A DNA stretch of 64,000 nucleotides from Saccharopolyspora indica (GCF_027853965.1 NZ_JAQGLB010000008.1:1-64000), one strand, 5' to 3'; positions 11,674-20,984 are shown, counted from the stretch's first letter. A program made the numbers and translations. The notes: generated by a model not told the origin, from the letters alone.

Positions 11674-12447
11674 TCAGCCGATCGTGTCGTTGATCCAGGT
11701 CTTGTAGGCGGTGGCGTCCGTGTAGATGGACGGGGCCGTGCCGCAGACCGGGATCAGGCTGCCGAGCCGGCTGGTGACGCCGGTGAGCTTCCAGTCGCCC
11801 GGCTGGCCCTCCAGCTGCGGGCCGCCGGAGTCGCCGAAGCACGCGTTGGCGAGCAGCTCCGAGCTGCCGGTGCAGATCTCGGTGTCGGCGTCGACAGCGC
11901 TCAGCGAGCACTGGCTGTCCGAGACCACCTGGGTGTCCAGCTCCTGCAGCTGCACCGGAGGCTGGCCGCAACCGCGGATCGGGCAGGTCACGCCCCAGCC
12001 GATGATGCGCGAGGGCGTGTCCTCGGGACCGGAGGCCTCGGCGATCTCGATCGGCGTCGCCGAGACCGGCTGGTCCAGCTTCAGCAGCGCGATGTCGCCG
12101 TTGGGGCCGTTGGTCGCGTAGTCCGGGTGGACCACGATCTCCGACACGCCCGCCTCGGTGCCGCCGGTGGTGTGGTCCTGGCTGCCGATGCGCAGGCCGA
12201 GGTCCGCAGGCGCGACGTCCTGCACGCAGTGGGCGGCGGTCAGCACCCACTGCTCGTCGATCAGCGACGCTCCGCAGCTGTGGTTGCCCGCCCGCTGCAG
12301 CGAGGCCATCCAGTCGTACTGCTCGGTGGCGTCGTGGCCCCCGACGATCAGCGCGCCCGGGTTGTCGTCCGCCGTCGCGGCCGGCGCAAGACCTGCCCCC
12401 AGTGCGATCGCGGCAATGCCGGCGAGCAGCATGGATCTCTTCTTCAC
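11674..12447 (-). CDS. Secreted trypsin-like serine protease (S1)
   Basis: The 257-residue preproprotein has a clear signal peptide (KKRS, hydrophobic core, cut near ATA-DDN). A very short pro-segment leads to the IVGG motif that becomes the mature N-terminus after activation. The catalytic triad is visible as His73 in TAAHC, Asp118 in GDIALLKL and Ser207 in GDSGGP. Paired cysteines fit the chymotrypsin fold. The GTG at 12447 is set by GGGAGGAG shortly upstream. A paralogue with the same layout lies at 17925-18671. It is likely an exported trypsin-type digestive protease. Confidence 0.92.
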   Translation of the reverse strand: MKKRSMLLAGIAAIALGAGLAPAATADDNPGALIVGGHDATEQYDWMASLQRAGNHSCGASLIDEQWVLTAAHCVQDVAPADLGLRIGSQDHTTGGTEAGVSEIVVHPDYATNGPNGDIALLKLDQPVSATPIEIAEASGPEDTPSRIIGWGVTCPIRGCGQPPVQLQELDTQVVSDSQCSLSAVDADTEICTGSSELLANACFGDSGGPQLEGQPGDWKLTGVTSRLGSLIPVCGTAPSIYTDATAYKTWINDTIG

Positions 12448-12621
12448 GAATTCTCCTCCCCGACGAGATCCCCTTTTCGGTGAACGTATGGGCGGCGCCG
12501 CGGGGCGGGTACCGCCGAGTGCCGCAGCGCCTTCGGCGGACTGGCCCAGCTGCGCGGACATCGCGGCCGGATCCGGCTAGCCTGGGGGCGTCCACGCACG
12601 TTCGATGGCGAGGTGGGTGGG

Positions 12622-13593
12622 ATGACCGAGGTCGATCTGCTGGTCGTCGGCGCGGGTCCGACGGGGTTGTTCGCCGCCTACTACGCGGGTTTTCGCGGGA
12701 TGTCGGTGGCCTTGGTGGACGCGCTGCCAGAGCCGGGCGGTCAGGTGACCGCGATGTACCCGGAGAAGATGATCTTCGACGTGGCCGGTTTCCCCGCGGT
12801 GCGCGGCCGGGATCTGGTTGCCGCGCTGGTGGAACAGGCCGATCAGTACGCGCCGCGCTACCTGCTCGGCAGGCACGCGGTCGAGCTGTCCGATGTGGAT
12901 GGTGGGCTGCTGGTCGGGATCGGCGATGGCGAGTCGGTGCGGGCGGGCGCGGTGCTCATCACCGCGGGCATCGGCGAGTTCAGCCCGCGACCGCTGCCCG
13001 CCGGTGGTGACTGGATCGGCCGCGGCGTCGTGCACTTCATCCCCGAGCTGGCCGTGCACAGTGGACGCGACGTGGTGGTGGTCGGCGGTGGCGACTCCGC
13101 GTTCGACTGGGCGCTGGCGCTGCACCCGGTGGCGCGCAGCGTCGCGCTGGTGCACCGCCGGGCGCGGTTCCGCGCGCACCCGGGCCTGATCGACAAGGTC
13201 GAGGACCTGGGCGTCCCGCTGATCACGCCGGCCGAGGTGGTGGAGATCCGCGGCGACGACGGCGGGGTGCGCGAGGTGGAGATCGAGGTCGGCGGAGCGG
13301 AGCGCCGCGTGCTCCCCGCGCAGACCGTGGTCGCCGCGCTCGGCTTCACCGCCGACCTGGGCCCCATCGAGGGCTGGGGGCTGGAGCTGGAGAAGCGCGC
13401 GATCCTGGTGGACACCACGATGCGCACGAACCGCCCGCTGGTGTACGCGGCGGGCGACGTGGCGGCCTACCCGGGCAAGGTCAAGCTGATCGCGACGGGC
13501 TTCGGCGAAGCGGCGACGGCGGTGAACAACATCGCGGTGGCCCTCAACCCGGACGCCCACCTCTTCCCGGGCCACTCCTCCAACCTGCCCTGA
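12622..13593 (+). CDS. Ferredoxin/flavodoxin-NADP reductase, TrxR-like
   Basis: The 323-residue flavoprotein has an FAD-binding GAGPTG near residue 10, a second dinucleotide site GGGDSA near residue 153, and YAAGDVAAYPGKVKLI near the end. There is no CxxC redox pair, so it is not a thioredoxin reductase. This matches the YumC/TRX-like ferredoxin-NADP reductases, which pass electrons between NADPH and ferredoxin or flavodoxin. The ATG at 12622 has GAGGTGG nearby. The gene is convergent with the SARP regulator, only 18 bases apart. Confidence 0.88.
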   Translation: MTEVDLLVVGAGPTGLFAAYYAGFRGMSVALVDALPEPGGQVTAMYPEKMIFDVAGFPAVRGRDLVAALVEQADQYAPRYLLGRHAVELSDVDGGLLVGIGDGESVRAGAVLITAGIGEFSPRPLPAGGDWIGRGVVHFIPELAVHSGRDVVVVGGGDSAFDWALALHPVARSVALVHRRARFRAHPGLIDKVEDLGVPLITPAEVVEIRGDDGGVREVEIEVGGAERRVLPAQTVVAALGFTADLGPIEGWGLELEKRAILVDTTMRTNRPLVYAAGDVAAYPGKVKLIATGFGEAATAVNNIAVALNPDAHLFPGHSSNLP

Positions 13594-13610
13594 TCGTCAC
13601 CCGGCGCGGT

Positions 13611-13632
13611 GTCAATTTCGTACGAAATTGAC
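13611..13632. repeat. Hairpin family H2, copy a
   Basis: The palindrome has the core TCAATTTCGTACGAAATTGA, extended by one G/C pair on each side and by a GGT/ACC pair with a small bulge beyond. It overlaps the 3' end of the SARP gene and supplies its last six codons (VNFVRN) and stop. It lies between two convergent genes. Confidence 0.88.
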
Positions 13633-16602
13633 ATCACCCCGGCCCGGGAGGGCTGCCTCGATGCGGTCGACGTCTGCTCGTTCGGCGGTGGGGAGCGGGG
13701 CTCCGGTGGATTTGCGGAGCAGGGCGGCTGAGGCGAGGAGGCCTTGGGCCCGGCCTGGTTGGCCGGTGAGGAGGCGGGCTCCGGCCAGGCCTTCCAGGGC
13801 CAGGGCGATCGCGCGGGGGTCTCCGGTGCGGCGGGCTGCGGTGAGGCCCTGGGTGTGGAGGTCGAGGGCGGTCGGGGCGTCGCCGCGCTGTTCGGCCGCG
13901 AAGCCCAGTTCGGCGAGGATCAGGGCCGCTCCGTTGTCCGCTTCGAAGCGCTGGTTCCAGGCCAGCCACGGGCGCAGCAGGGCCTCGGCTTCGGCGAACC
14001 TGCCCTGGCGGCGGGCCGAGAGGGCCAGGCCCACCTCGGCGAATTCCTGGCCCGCCGCGTCGCCGTGCTCGACGGCCAGCGCGCGGGCTCGCTCGTGCAG
14101 TTCGTCGGCAGCGGTGTGGTCGCCCTGCAACAAGGCGATGCGGCCCAGCTCGGAGTGGCGCATGGACACGTCCGGCCACAGCGCGAGTTCTTCGGCCAGC
14201 TCGGCCGCTTCGCGGTGCCAGGTCGTCGCGGCGGCGTAGTCGCCCGCGATCTCGGCGAGCTTGCCGAGCACCGCTCCGGCCTGGCCGCGGCCCCAGCGGT
14301 CGCCGGCCTCCGCGAACAGCGCGCAGCTGCGCTCGGCGTCCGCCGCTGATCCGGTGAGGTCGCCCCGGACGTGGCGCTGCACCGCGCGGACGCTGAGGGC
14401 CGCTGCGATTCCCCAGCTGTCGCCGAGTTCTTCGGACGCCGTCAGCGCCTCGCCCGTCAGCTCCTCGCCGACCGGCAGGTCGCCGAACCTGGTCGCGGCG
14501 TAGCCGAGGAACCAGGCCGCCAGCGCGCGTTCCCGGGGATCGGTGATGGCGGCGTGCAGGCGCAGCGGGGCGCGGTTGTCCACGGGTTCGCCGGTCAGGA
14601 GCCGGAATCCGGTGTGCCAGGCGGTGAGGACCGGGTCGGAGCTCTCGGTCGCCCGCCGGGCCTCGATGAGCCGCCCGCGCAGGAACCAGTACCAGACCAG
14701 CGCGCGGGCCAGGCGGACGTTGCCGAGCGCGCGGCGCAGGTTGCCGGTCTCGACATCGAGTCGGTTCAGCCATTTCTGCTGGTCGGGGCCGCACAGGTGA
14801 GTCGCCGCTTCCTCCGCCAGCGCGGTGAAGTGGGCGGCGTGCGCCTGGCGGAGCTGATCGTGCTCTTCAGGTCCCAGCTGTCGTTCGCAGTACGCGGACA
14901 CCGATTCCAGCAAGCCGTATCGCGGGCCGTCGGCGGTGTGCGAGGCGACGACCAGCGAGCGGTCGACCAGCCGGGTCAGCAGGTCGAGCACTTGCGAGCG
15001 CTGCACGCCACCGCCCGCGCACAGGGATTCCGCCGCGGCGAGCGTGCAGCCGTCGGCGAAGATCGCGAGCCTGCGCAGGACCGTTCGCTCGGCCTCCGTC
15101 AGCAGTTCCCAGCTCCAGTCGAGCACCGCGCCCAGCGTTCGCTGGCGCGGTGGTGCGTCGCGCGGCCCGCCGGTGAGCACGGCGAACCGGTCGTTCAGCC
15201 GCTCCGACAGCTCGGCCGTGCCGAGCACGCGCACCCGGGCAGCCGCCAGCTCGATGGCGAGCGGGATCCCGTCCACGCGGCGGCAGATCGTGGCGACCGC
15301 CGCCGCGTTGTCGGCGGACACCGCGAAACCGGGCGAGGCCGCGGCGGCCCTGGCGGCGAAGAGCTGCACGGCTCCGGACCGGAGCACGTCCGCGGCTGGT
15401 GCGCCGGGCGGCGGGACGTCGAGCGTCGGCACCTCCCACAGGTGCTCGCCGGAGACGCCGAGCGGCTCCCGGCTCGTCGCGAGCACGTGCGCGCCGGTCG
15501 CCAGCAGCCTGTGCACCAGCGCGGCGACGGGCTCGACGACGTGCTCGCAGTTGTCCAGCACGAGGAGCCGCCCGCGGAGCACCTCGGCGAGCCGTTCGAC
15601 GGGCGATCGCGGGCGGGAACCGTCGCGGACGCCGAGCGCGGTGGCCACGACGTCGGCCAGTCCGTCCACTGTGGTCCCGCGGGGGAGCGCCGCGAGCTCG
15701 ACCAGGCAGGCCTCGTCGGCTCCGCGCGCGACCTCGACGGCGAGCCGGGTCTTGCCCACCCCGCCCGGCCCGATCAGCGTGACCAGGCGGTGCGAGCCGA
15801 GCAGTGCGCGAACTCCGGCCACGGCGCGTTCCCGGCCGACGAGCTCGGTCGGCGGCACCGGAAGCGGCGGGACGCGCCGCTGCGCGGGTTCAGCGGTCAG
15901 CAGGTCCTTGTGCAGCGCAGCGAGATCGGCGCTCGGGTCGAGGCCTAGTTCGTCGCGGAGCAGGTGGCGCATCCGGTCGTAGCCTTCGAGCGCTTCAGCC
16001 GTCCGGCCCGCACCGTGCAAGGCGCGCAGGTGCGAGGCGCGGAGACGTTCGCGCAGCGGGTGCTGTTCGACGAGCGCGTGGAGTTCCCCGGCCAAGGACG
16101 TGTGGTCGCCCAGCTCCAGCCGAGCTTCCGCGTAGTCCTCCCAAGCCGCGAGGCGCTGCTCTTCCAGCGCGGCGGCCGCGGCGCTGGCGAAGGGCTCGTC
16201 GGAGAAACCGGCGAAGGCGTCGCCGCGCCAGAGCCCGAGGGCTTCGGCGAGCACCTCGGCCTTCCGGGCGGCGCCGGTCGTGCGCCGCGCGAGTTCGGTC
16301 AGCTCGGCGAACCTGGTGCTGTCGACGAACGGTGCGCTCAGCGCGTAGCCCGGCGGGCGGCGGACGACGAGATCGGCGCCGATCGCGCGGCGCAGGCGGG
16401 AGACGAGCGTCTGCAGGGCTCCGGACGGGTTGGCCGGGAGCGCCTCGCCCCACAGCTCGTCCACCAGCCGGTCCGCGGACACGACACGTCCGGGCGCGAC
16501 CAGCAGCGACGCCAGCAGCGCGCGAACCCGCGCCTCGGGAACCGCGACGGGAGTGCCCTCCGACGTCCACACCACGAGCGGACCGAGCACCCCGAAACGC
16601 AT
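13612..16602 (-). CDS. AfsR/SARP-family transcriptional regulator
   Basis: The 996-residue protein has the AfsR layout. An OmpR-type winged helix (residues 1-90, MRFGVLGPL) is followed by a bacterial transcriptional activation domain (about 95-240). An NB-ARC type NTPase has its P-loop GPGGVGKT near residue 276 and LLVLDNCEHV as Walker B. A TPR-like repeat region covers about 620-980. Such regulators often control secondary metabolism or differentiation. The ATG at 16602 is the family start; the upstream extension is not family-like. It is divergent from the SDR gene with 86 bases between them, so that pair is a plausible target. The C-terminal residues and stop come from a repeated palindrome. 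Confidence 0.9.
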   Translation of the reverse strand: MRFGVLGPLVVWTSEGTPVAVPEARVRALLASLLVAPGRVVSADRLVDELWGEALPANPSGALQTLVSRLRRAIGADLVVRRPPGYALSAPFVDSTRFAELTELARRTTGAARKAEVLAEALGLWRGDAFAGFSDEPFASAAAAALEEQRLAAWEDYAEARLELGDHTSLAGELHALVEQHPLRERLRASHLRALHGAGRTAEALEGYDRMRHLLRDELGLDPSADLAALHKDLLTAEPAQRRVPPLPVPPTELVGRERAVAGVRALLGSHRLVTLIGPGGVGKTRLAVEVARGADEACLVELAALPRGTTVDGLADVVATALGVRDGSRPRSPVERLAEVLRGRLLVLDNCEHVVEPVAALVHRLLATGAHVLATSREPLGVSGEHLWEVPTLDVPPPGAPAADVLRSGAVQLFAARAAAASPGFAVSADNAAAVATICRRVDGIPLAIELAAARVRVLGTAELSERLNDRFAVLTGGPRDAPPRQRTLGAVLDWSWELLTEAERTVLRRLAIFADGCTLAAAESLCAGGGVQRSQVLDLLTRLVDRSLVVASHTADGPRYGLLESVSAYCERQLGPEEHDQLRQAHAAHFTALAEEAATHLCGPDQQKWLNRLDVETGNLRRALGNVRLARALVWYWFLRGRLIEARRATESSDPVLTAWHTGFRLLTGEPVDNRAPLRLHAAITDPRERALAAWFLGYAATRFGDLPVGEELTGEALTASEELGDSWGIAAALSVRAVQRHVRGDLTGSAADAERSCALFAEAGDRWGRGQAGAVLGKLAEIAGDYAAATTWHREAAELAEELALWPDVSMRHSELGRIALLQGDHTAADELHERARALAVEHGDAAGQEFAEVGLALSARRQGRFAEAEALLRPWLAWNQRFEADNGAALILAELGFAAEQRGDAPTALDLHTQGLTAARRTGDPRAIALALEGLAGARLLTGQPGRAQGLLASAALLRKSTGAPLPTAERADVDRIEAALPGRGDVNFVRN

Positions 16603-16688
16603 GCGATCACGATAGCCGCAAGAAAACCGACAGCCGGTCGAAAGCCCTGCCGCGCACTGTTGCTCCAACAGCGACGAACGGAGTGGAC
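16603..16688. promoter_or_regulatory. Divergent promoter between SARP and SDR genes
   Basis: This 86-base gap must carry both promoters. SARP proteins bind short direct repeats, but none could be assigned with confidence. Confidence 0.4.
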
Positions 16689-17429
16689 GTGAAGAAGGCT
16701 GTTGTCACCGGTGGCACCCACGGCATGGGCCTGGCGATCGTGCGGGAGCTGCTCGCGCGCGGCGCCGAGGTGGTGCTGACCGGCCGGAACGAGCGGAACA
16801 TCGAGGAAGCGCGCACCGCGCTGAAGGGCGAAGCCGCGCACGTCGTGCGCTCCGACGCGGGCAGCATGGCCGACATCGCCGCGCTCGGCGACTTCGTCGG
16901 CGAGACGCTCGGCAGCGTCGACCACCTCTTCATCAACCACGGCATGGCGCAGTTCACCGAGCTCGCCGAGGTGACCGAGGAGGAGTGGGACCGGCACTTC
17001 GCGGTCAACACCAAGGGCTCGTTCTTCACCGTGCAGCGCCTCGCTCCGCTGCTCAACGAGGGCGGCTCGGTCGTGTTCACCACGGTCGCCAACGACGTCG
17101 TCTTCCCCGGCCTGAGCGCGTACTCGGCGTCGAAGGAGGCGATGCGCGCCTTCGCGCACGTGCTCGCGGTGGAGCTGCTGCCGAAGAAGATCCGGGTGAA
17201 CAGCGTGGCACCGGGATTCATCAAGACGCCGACGATGGGCGTGGCCGACCTCAGCGAGGAGCAGCGGCGGGAGTTCGAGCGGCAGGGCGACGAATCCACC
17301 CCGCTGCGCCGCATCGGCACCGTCGAGGAGGTCGCGAAGGCGGCGCTGTTCCTGGCCGAGGACGCGACGTTCAGCACGAACGTCGAGCTGGCGGTCGACG
17401 GCGGCTTCGCGCAGGGACTGGGGCACTGA
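16689..17429 (+). CDS. Short-chain dehydrogenase/reductase
   Basis: The 246-residue classical SDR has the cofactor motif TGGTHGMG at residues 8-15, NHG near residue 80, and the catalytic YSASK with Tyr145 and Lys149. The Arg after the second strand (TGRNERN) favours NADPH over NADH. The GTG at 16689 has GGAG five bases upstream; the GTG six bases earlier is a less likely alternative. It ends one base before the F420-type oxidoreductase gene, so the two form an operon. The substrate is not evident. Confidence 0.9.
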   Translation: MKKAVVTGGTHGMGLAIVRELLARGAEVVLTGRNERNIEEARTALKGEAAHVVRSDAGSMADIAALGDFVGETLGSVDHLFINHGMAQFTELAEVTEEEWDRHFAVNTKGSFFTVQRLAPLLNEGGSVVFTTVANDVVFPGLSAYSASKEAMRAFAHVLAVELLPKKIRVNSVAPGFIKTPTMGVADLSEEQRREFERQGDESTPLRRIGTVEEVAKAALFLAEDATFSTNVELAVDGGFAQGLGH

Positions 17430-17430
17430 C

Positions 17431-17865
17431 GTGGCCGAAGTGCTGGACAGCCCGGATCCGTCGGTGGCCGAGCACGTGCGGCGGTACGTCGAGACCGACG
17501 GCGAGAGCGGCCACCTCGAAGGCGGCGCGACCAACCTGGTGCTCACCTACCGCGGGCGCAAGTCCGGGAAGCGGTACCGGACCGGGCTGTTCTACGGCGT
17601 CGACGGCGACCGGTACGTGCTGGTGGCATCGGGTGCGGGCATCACGCACACCCATCCGCAGTGGTACCGCAACGTGGTGGCCGATCCCGAGGTCGAAGTC
17701 CAGATCAAGGGGGAGCGCTTCACGGCTCGGGCCCGCCCCGCGGAAGGTGCCGAGCGCGAGCGGCTGTGGCAGCTGATGGTCGAGCTCGCGCCGGTGTACC
17801 GGACGTACTACGAGCCGCGCACCCGCCGGGTCATCCCGGTGGTGGTGCTGGAACGCACCGCCTGA
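17431..17865 (+). CDS. Deazaflavin (F420)-dependent nitroreductase-family protein
   Basis: The 144-residue protein matches the Ddn/split-barrel F420-dependent oxidoreductase family. It has the conserved LTYRGRKSGKRYRT near residue 37, the strand FYGVDGDRYVLVASG, and HPQWYRNVVADPEVEVQ around residues 73-90. These enzymes use reduced F420 to reduce quinones and other small molecules. The GTG start follows the SDR stop by one base, and the two enzymes may act on the same compound. The physiological substrate is unknown. Confidence 0.88.
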   Translation: MAEVLDSPDPSVAEHVRRYVETDGESGHLEGGATNLVLTYRGRKSGKRYRTGLFYGVDGDRYVLVASGAGITHTHPQWYRNVVADPEVEVQIKGERFTARARPAEGAERERLWQLMVELAPVYRTYYEPRTRRVIPVVVLERTA

Positions 17866-17869
17866 AGCG

Positions 17870-17912
17870 GAGAACGCGCAACCGGGGTGGGGCCCGGTTG
17901 CGCGTTCTCCGT
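17870..17912. terminator. Terminator after the SDR operon
   Basis: GGAGAACGCGCAACCGG pairs with its complement ending GCGCGTTCTCC, giving a long GC-rich stem between convergent genes. Confidence 0.75.
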
Positions 17913-17924
17913 CAGCGGCGCCGG

Positions 17925-18671
17925 TCAGCCGCCGGTGTTCTGGTTGACCCAGTCGGCGAAGGCGACCACGTCGGCGTAGATCGACGGGCCGGTGGCGCAG
18001 GTCGAGTCACCGTTGCCGGAACGGCTCGTCGCGCCGATCAGCTCCCAGTTGCCCGGGGTGCCCTTGATCTGCGGGCCGCCCGAGTCGCCGTAGCAGGCGC
18101 CCGAGTTGCCGTTCGGGTTGTCGGTGCAGATCTCGTTCTGGCCGTCGATGCCCAGGCAGCCGGAGTCGTCGACGATCTGGGTGTCGAGCTCCTGCAGGTA
18201 CTGCGGAGCGGGGCCGCAACCGGGCTGGGCGCAGGTCTGGCCCCAGCCGATGATCCGGGTCGCGGTTCCCGCGGCACCCGAATCCGCGGCGATCTTGATC
18301 GGGGTCGCCTGCAGCTGGCGGTCCAGCTGCAGCACCGCGATGTCGCCGGAGGGGTGCGTCTGCACGTTCGTGACGTTGGCCTGCTCGCCACCGCTGGTGT
18401 GGGTGTTGCTGCCGACCCGCACCGAGAACTGGCCGCCGCCCTGCACGCAGTGCGCCGCGGTCACCACCCAGTCGGGCTTGATCAGCGAACCGCCGCAGCC
18501 GTGCCGGCCCTGCTGCTGCAGCGACACCATGAACGAGTACTCCTCGGTGGCGTCGTGCCCGCCGACGATGTACGGCTTGACGTCGTCGGGCTGGGCGACT
18601 GCGGGCATGCCCAGAGCGCCGAGCGCGCCGACGGCTGCGAGGGCCGCGATGAGAACCGAACGCTTGCGCAT
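17925..18671 (-). CDS. Secreted trypsin-like serine protease (S1), paralogue
   Basis: The 248-residue protein is a close paralogue of the protease at 11674-12447. It has a signal peptide cut near AVAQPDD, a short pro-segment, mature start IVGG, and the triad His74 (TAAHC), Asp110 (GDIAVLQL) and Ser197 (GDSGGP). The ATG at 18671 follows GGGAGGA. Both copies share the IVGGHDATE start and the LQELDTQ stretch, so they arose by duplication or share a recent ancestor. It is presumably exported for extracellular protein digestion. Confidence 0.92.
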   Translation of the reverse strand: MRKRSVLIAALAAVGALGALGMPAVAQPDDVKPYIVGGHDATEEYSFMVSLQQQGRHGCGGSLIKPDWVVTAAHCVQGGGQFSVRVGSNTHTSGGEQANVTNVQTHPSGDIAVLQLDRQLQATPIKIAADSGAAGTATRIIGWGQTCAQPGCGPAPQYLQELDTQIVDDSGCLGIDGQNEICTDNPNGNSGACYGDSGGPQIKGTPGNWELIGATSRSGNGDSTCATGPSIYADVVAFADWVNQNTGG

Positions 18672-18779
18672 TTCCGTCGAATCCTCCCGAGTTGCCGGCA
18701 CCGCTGGCCGGATGGGTGCAGACAGTAAGGGGATTCGCTCGGATGACGTACCCACTAAGGAATGAGGCCGAAAGGCGAA

Positions 18780-18817
18780 GAAGCGGTGACCTGCCGTGAA
18801 ACAGCAGGTCACCGCTT
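18780..18817. terminator. Strong hairpin upstream of the protease gene
   Basis: Perfect 15-base arms beginning GAAGCGGTGACCTGC are separated by nine bases. It could end transcription coming from glpX. Confidence 0.7.
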
Positions 18818-19017
18818 CGAATTCGGTGCTACCTCCGACGGCTGGGGATATTTCCCAGTTTCCCGGAAGGGATCCGTCAAGAGCCTGTCGGCGTAGCCGT
18901 CCGCGCCTTATAAGCGGCGTCAGCCGCTTGGAGTACGTACGCAGCTCGCACCGCCGCGGGTACGGTGGCCCGCCACTGGGTGGCTCCCTGGGCGAGGACG
19001 GCCCCTCCGCCGTGTAT

Positions 19018-19098
19018 TGGTCCATACATCAGGAGGGGCACCCGCAGTCCGGGGAAGCAGTCAGGTTCCGCCACCCGCACCGCCACGCAAATCAACCA
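19018..19098 (-). repeat. Dispersed repeat, copy 1 (after glpX)
   Basis: This segment of about 80 bases matches the one at 24580-24659, with an identical 28-base run at 19071-19092. It lies just past the stop of the leftward glpX gene. Read leftward, both copies encode VAVRVAEP, PGLRVP and LMY in the same frame. It may be a small RNA, a 3' processing element or the remnant of a mobile repeat. Confidence 0.7.
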
Positions 19099-19106
19099 AC
19101 CGGTTT

Positions 19107-20144
19107 TCAGGGGAGCAGGCCGTGGCGGGTGGAGTCGTCGACGTAGTCCACGTCGGCGTACTCGCGCAGCTTCGTCAGCCGGTGCTGGCCCTCGATGACG
19201 CGCACCGTGCCGGACTTCGACCGCATCACGATCGACTGCGTGGTGCACCGGTTCGCGCGGTAGTGCACGCCCTTGAGCAGCGCGCCGTCGGTGATGCCGG
19301 TGGCGCAGAAGAACATGTTGTCGCCGCGCACCAGGTCCGAGGTGGTCAGCACCTGGTTCACGTCGTGGCCGGCCTCGCGCAGCTTCGCGCGCTCGATGTC
19401 GTCGCGCGGCCACAGGCGGGTCTGGATCTCACCGTCGAGGCACTTCAGCGCGCACGCCGAGATGATGCCCTCCGGGGTGCCGCCGATGCCCAGCAGCATG
19501 TCCACGCCGCTGCCCGGCCGCGCCGCCGCGATCGCGCCCGCCACGTCGCCGTCGGAGATGAACTGGATGCGCGCGCCCGCCTCGCGGACCTCCTTGACGA
19601 TCTGCTCGTGGCGCGGCCGGTCCAGGATGCACACCGTCACGTCCGAGACGTCGATGTGCTTGGCCTTGGCCACCCGGCGCACGTTCTCCGCGATCGGCGC
19701 GCTGATGTCGATCGACCCGGCGGCCTCCGGGCCGACGGCCATCTTCTCCATGTAGAACACCGCGGACGGGTCGAACATGGTGCCCCGCTCGGAGACCGCG
19801 AGCACCGCCAGCGCGTTCGGCATGCCCTTGCTCAGCAGCGTGGTCCCGTCGATCGGGTCGACGGCCACGTCGCACTCCGGGCCCTCGCCGTTGCCGACCT
19901 CCTCGCCGTTGTAGAGCATCGGGGCTTCGTCCTTCTCGCCCTCGCCGATGACCACGACGCCCCGCATCGACACGGTGCCGATGAGCTTGCGCATCGCGTC
20001 CACCGCCGCGCCGTCGCCTGCGTTCTTGTCGCCGCGGCCGACCCAGCGACCGGCGGCCATCGCGGCGGCCTCGGTCACGCGGACGAGTTCCATGGCGAGG
20101 TTGCGGTCCGGTGCTTCGCGGTGTCGTTCGGTGCTGGAGCTCAT
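19107..20144 (-). CDS. glpX: Class II fructose-1,6-bisphosphatase
   Basis: The 345-residue protein carries the GlpX metal-site motif DPIDGTT near residue 95, [10 protein letters not shown] near residue 67, and GIGGTPEG near residue 218. It removes the 1-phosphate of fructose 1,6-bisphosphate, the committed step of gluconeogenesis, in the cytoplasm. It is the main such enzyme in actinobacteria. The ATG at 20144 is preceded by GGGAGG. It is divergent from the DUF4245 gene, the same arrangement as Rv1099c/Rv1100. Confidence 0.95.
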   Translation of the reverse strand: MSSSTERHREAPDRNLAMELVRVTEAAAMAAGRWVGRGDKNAGDGAAVDAMRKLIGTVSMRGVVVIGEGEKDEAPMLYNGEEVGNGEGPECDVAVDPIDGTTLLSKGMPNALAVLAVSERGTMFDPSAVFYMEKMAVGPEAAGSIDISAPIAENVRRVAKAKHIDVSDVTVCILDRPRHEQIVKEVREAGARIQFISDGDVAGAIAAARPGSGVDMLLGIGGTPEGIISACALKCLDGEIQTRLWPRDDIERAKLREAGHDVNQVLTTSDLVRGDNMFFCATGITDGALLKGVHYRANRCTTQSIVMRSKSGTVRVIEGQHRLTKLREYADVDYVDDSTRHGLLP

Positions 20145-20324
20145 CGCGCCTCCCGGGTGGTGAGCATTCTTCGGGTTCGACTGCCCGAGTTCGGCGGGAC
20201 GCGACCCGCGCTCAGGCTCGTTGGCTCCGATCTTCGCAGATCGGGGACCTGGCCGGAGGCCTCACGTGGGCCAGCACACTCCGGTCGCGCCTGCCCGACG
20301 GGCCGGGACGCCGCTGGTGAGAGC

Positions 20325-20909
20325 ATGGGGGTCGTGGCCGAACCCAGCAACCAGCAACCGGCGCCGTCCCGTCCGCCCCGGACCGTCTCAGCGATGGTGT
20401 TCGCGATCCTCCCGCTGGTCCTGATCGCCTTCGGGGTGGCGGGGCTGCTGGGGCAGTGCTCGTTCAACCCCGGCGGTCCCGCGGTGCAGGTGCCGACGGT
20501 GGACGTGCGGGCCGAGCTGGACCGCGCGTCCGGCCGCGTCGACTTCCCGCTCGCCGACCCGCAACTCCCGGCGAACTGGCGCGCCAACTCGGTGAACGTG
20601 CTGACGCTGCGCTCGCACGCGGAGGTCGTGCGCATCGGCCTGCTGACCGGTGACGGCAGCTACCTGCGCTTCTCCCAGTCGACGGCGGCCGAGGAAGAGC
20701 TGGTCACCGCCGACACCCGCCAGCCCCCGCAGGCGCTGGGCACGGTCGACGCGGGCGGCAGGCAGTGGGTGCGCTACCAGAGCGTGGAGGGCGAAGAAGC
20801 CTGGGCGACCGATCGCGACGGCGTCCGCCTGCTGATCGCGGGAAACGCGGCGGAGCCGGAATTCCGCACCCTAGCCGAAGCAGCCCTCACCACCCCCACC
20901 AAGCCCTGA
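20325..20909 (+). CDS. DUF4245 membrane-anchored protein
   Basis: The 194-residue protein has a cytoplasmic Pro-rich start and one membrane helix (about residues 24-43, VFAILPLVLIAFGVAG). An extracellular DUF4245 domain follows, with LPANWRANSV and WVRYQS. The family is found next to glpX in actinobacteria and has no known function. The start could also be the GTG nine bases further on. It is convergent with xseB. Confidence 0.85.
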   Translation: MGVVAEPSNQQPAPSRPPRTVSAMVFAILPLVLIAFGVAGLLGQCSFNPGGPAVQVPTVDVRAELDRASGRVDFPLADPQLPANWRANSVNVLTLRSHAEVVRIGLLTGDGSYLRFSQSTAAEEELVTADTRQPPQALGTVDAGGRQWVRYQSVEGEEAWATDRDGVRLLIAGNAAEPEFRTLAEAALTTPTKP

Positions 20910-20924
20910 CCCACCCCGGCAAGA

Positions 20925-20979
20925 CGCGGTGAAGGGCACCTTTTAGCAAGTAACTTGCCTAAAGGTGCCCTTCACCGCG
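20925..20979. repeat. Hairpin family H1, copy d
   Basis: Perfect 19-base outer arms (20925-20943 and 20961-20979) contain GTGAAGGGCACCTT. The inner part differs (TAGCAAGT paired with ACTTGCCTA) but still folds. It lies between the convergent DUF4245 and xseB genes. Confidence 0.85.
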
Positions 20980-20984
20980 GCCTG

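Larger units (their letters stand above)
18672..19106. other. Intergenic region between glpX and protease
   Basis: These 435 bases hold a strong hairpin (18780-18817) and one copy of a dispersed repeat (19018-19098). Between them a leftward reading frame of about 68 codons (stop near 18877) continues out of the repeat. It is not conserved beyond the repeat in the second copy, so it is not called as a gene. The promoter of the protease should lie in 18672-18779. Confidence 0.5.

Noticed and set aside
18877..19083. Leftward frame of about 68 codons beginning in the dispersed repeat
   Set aside because: Only the first two dozen codons are shared with the second copy; there is no ribosome-binding site, so a gene is not supported.
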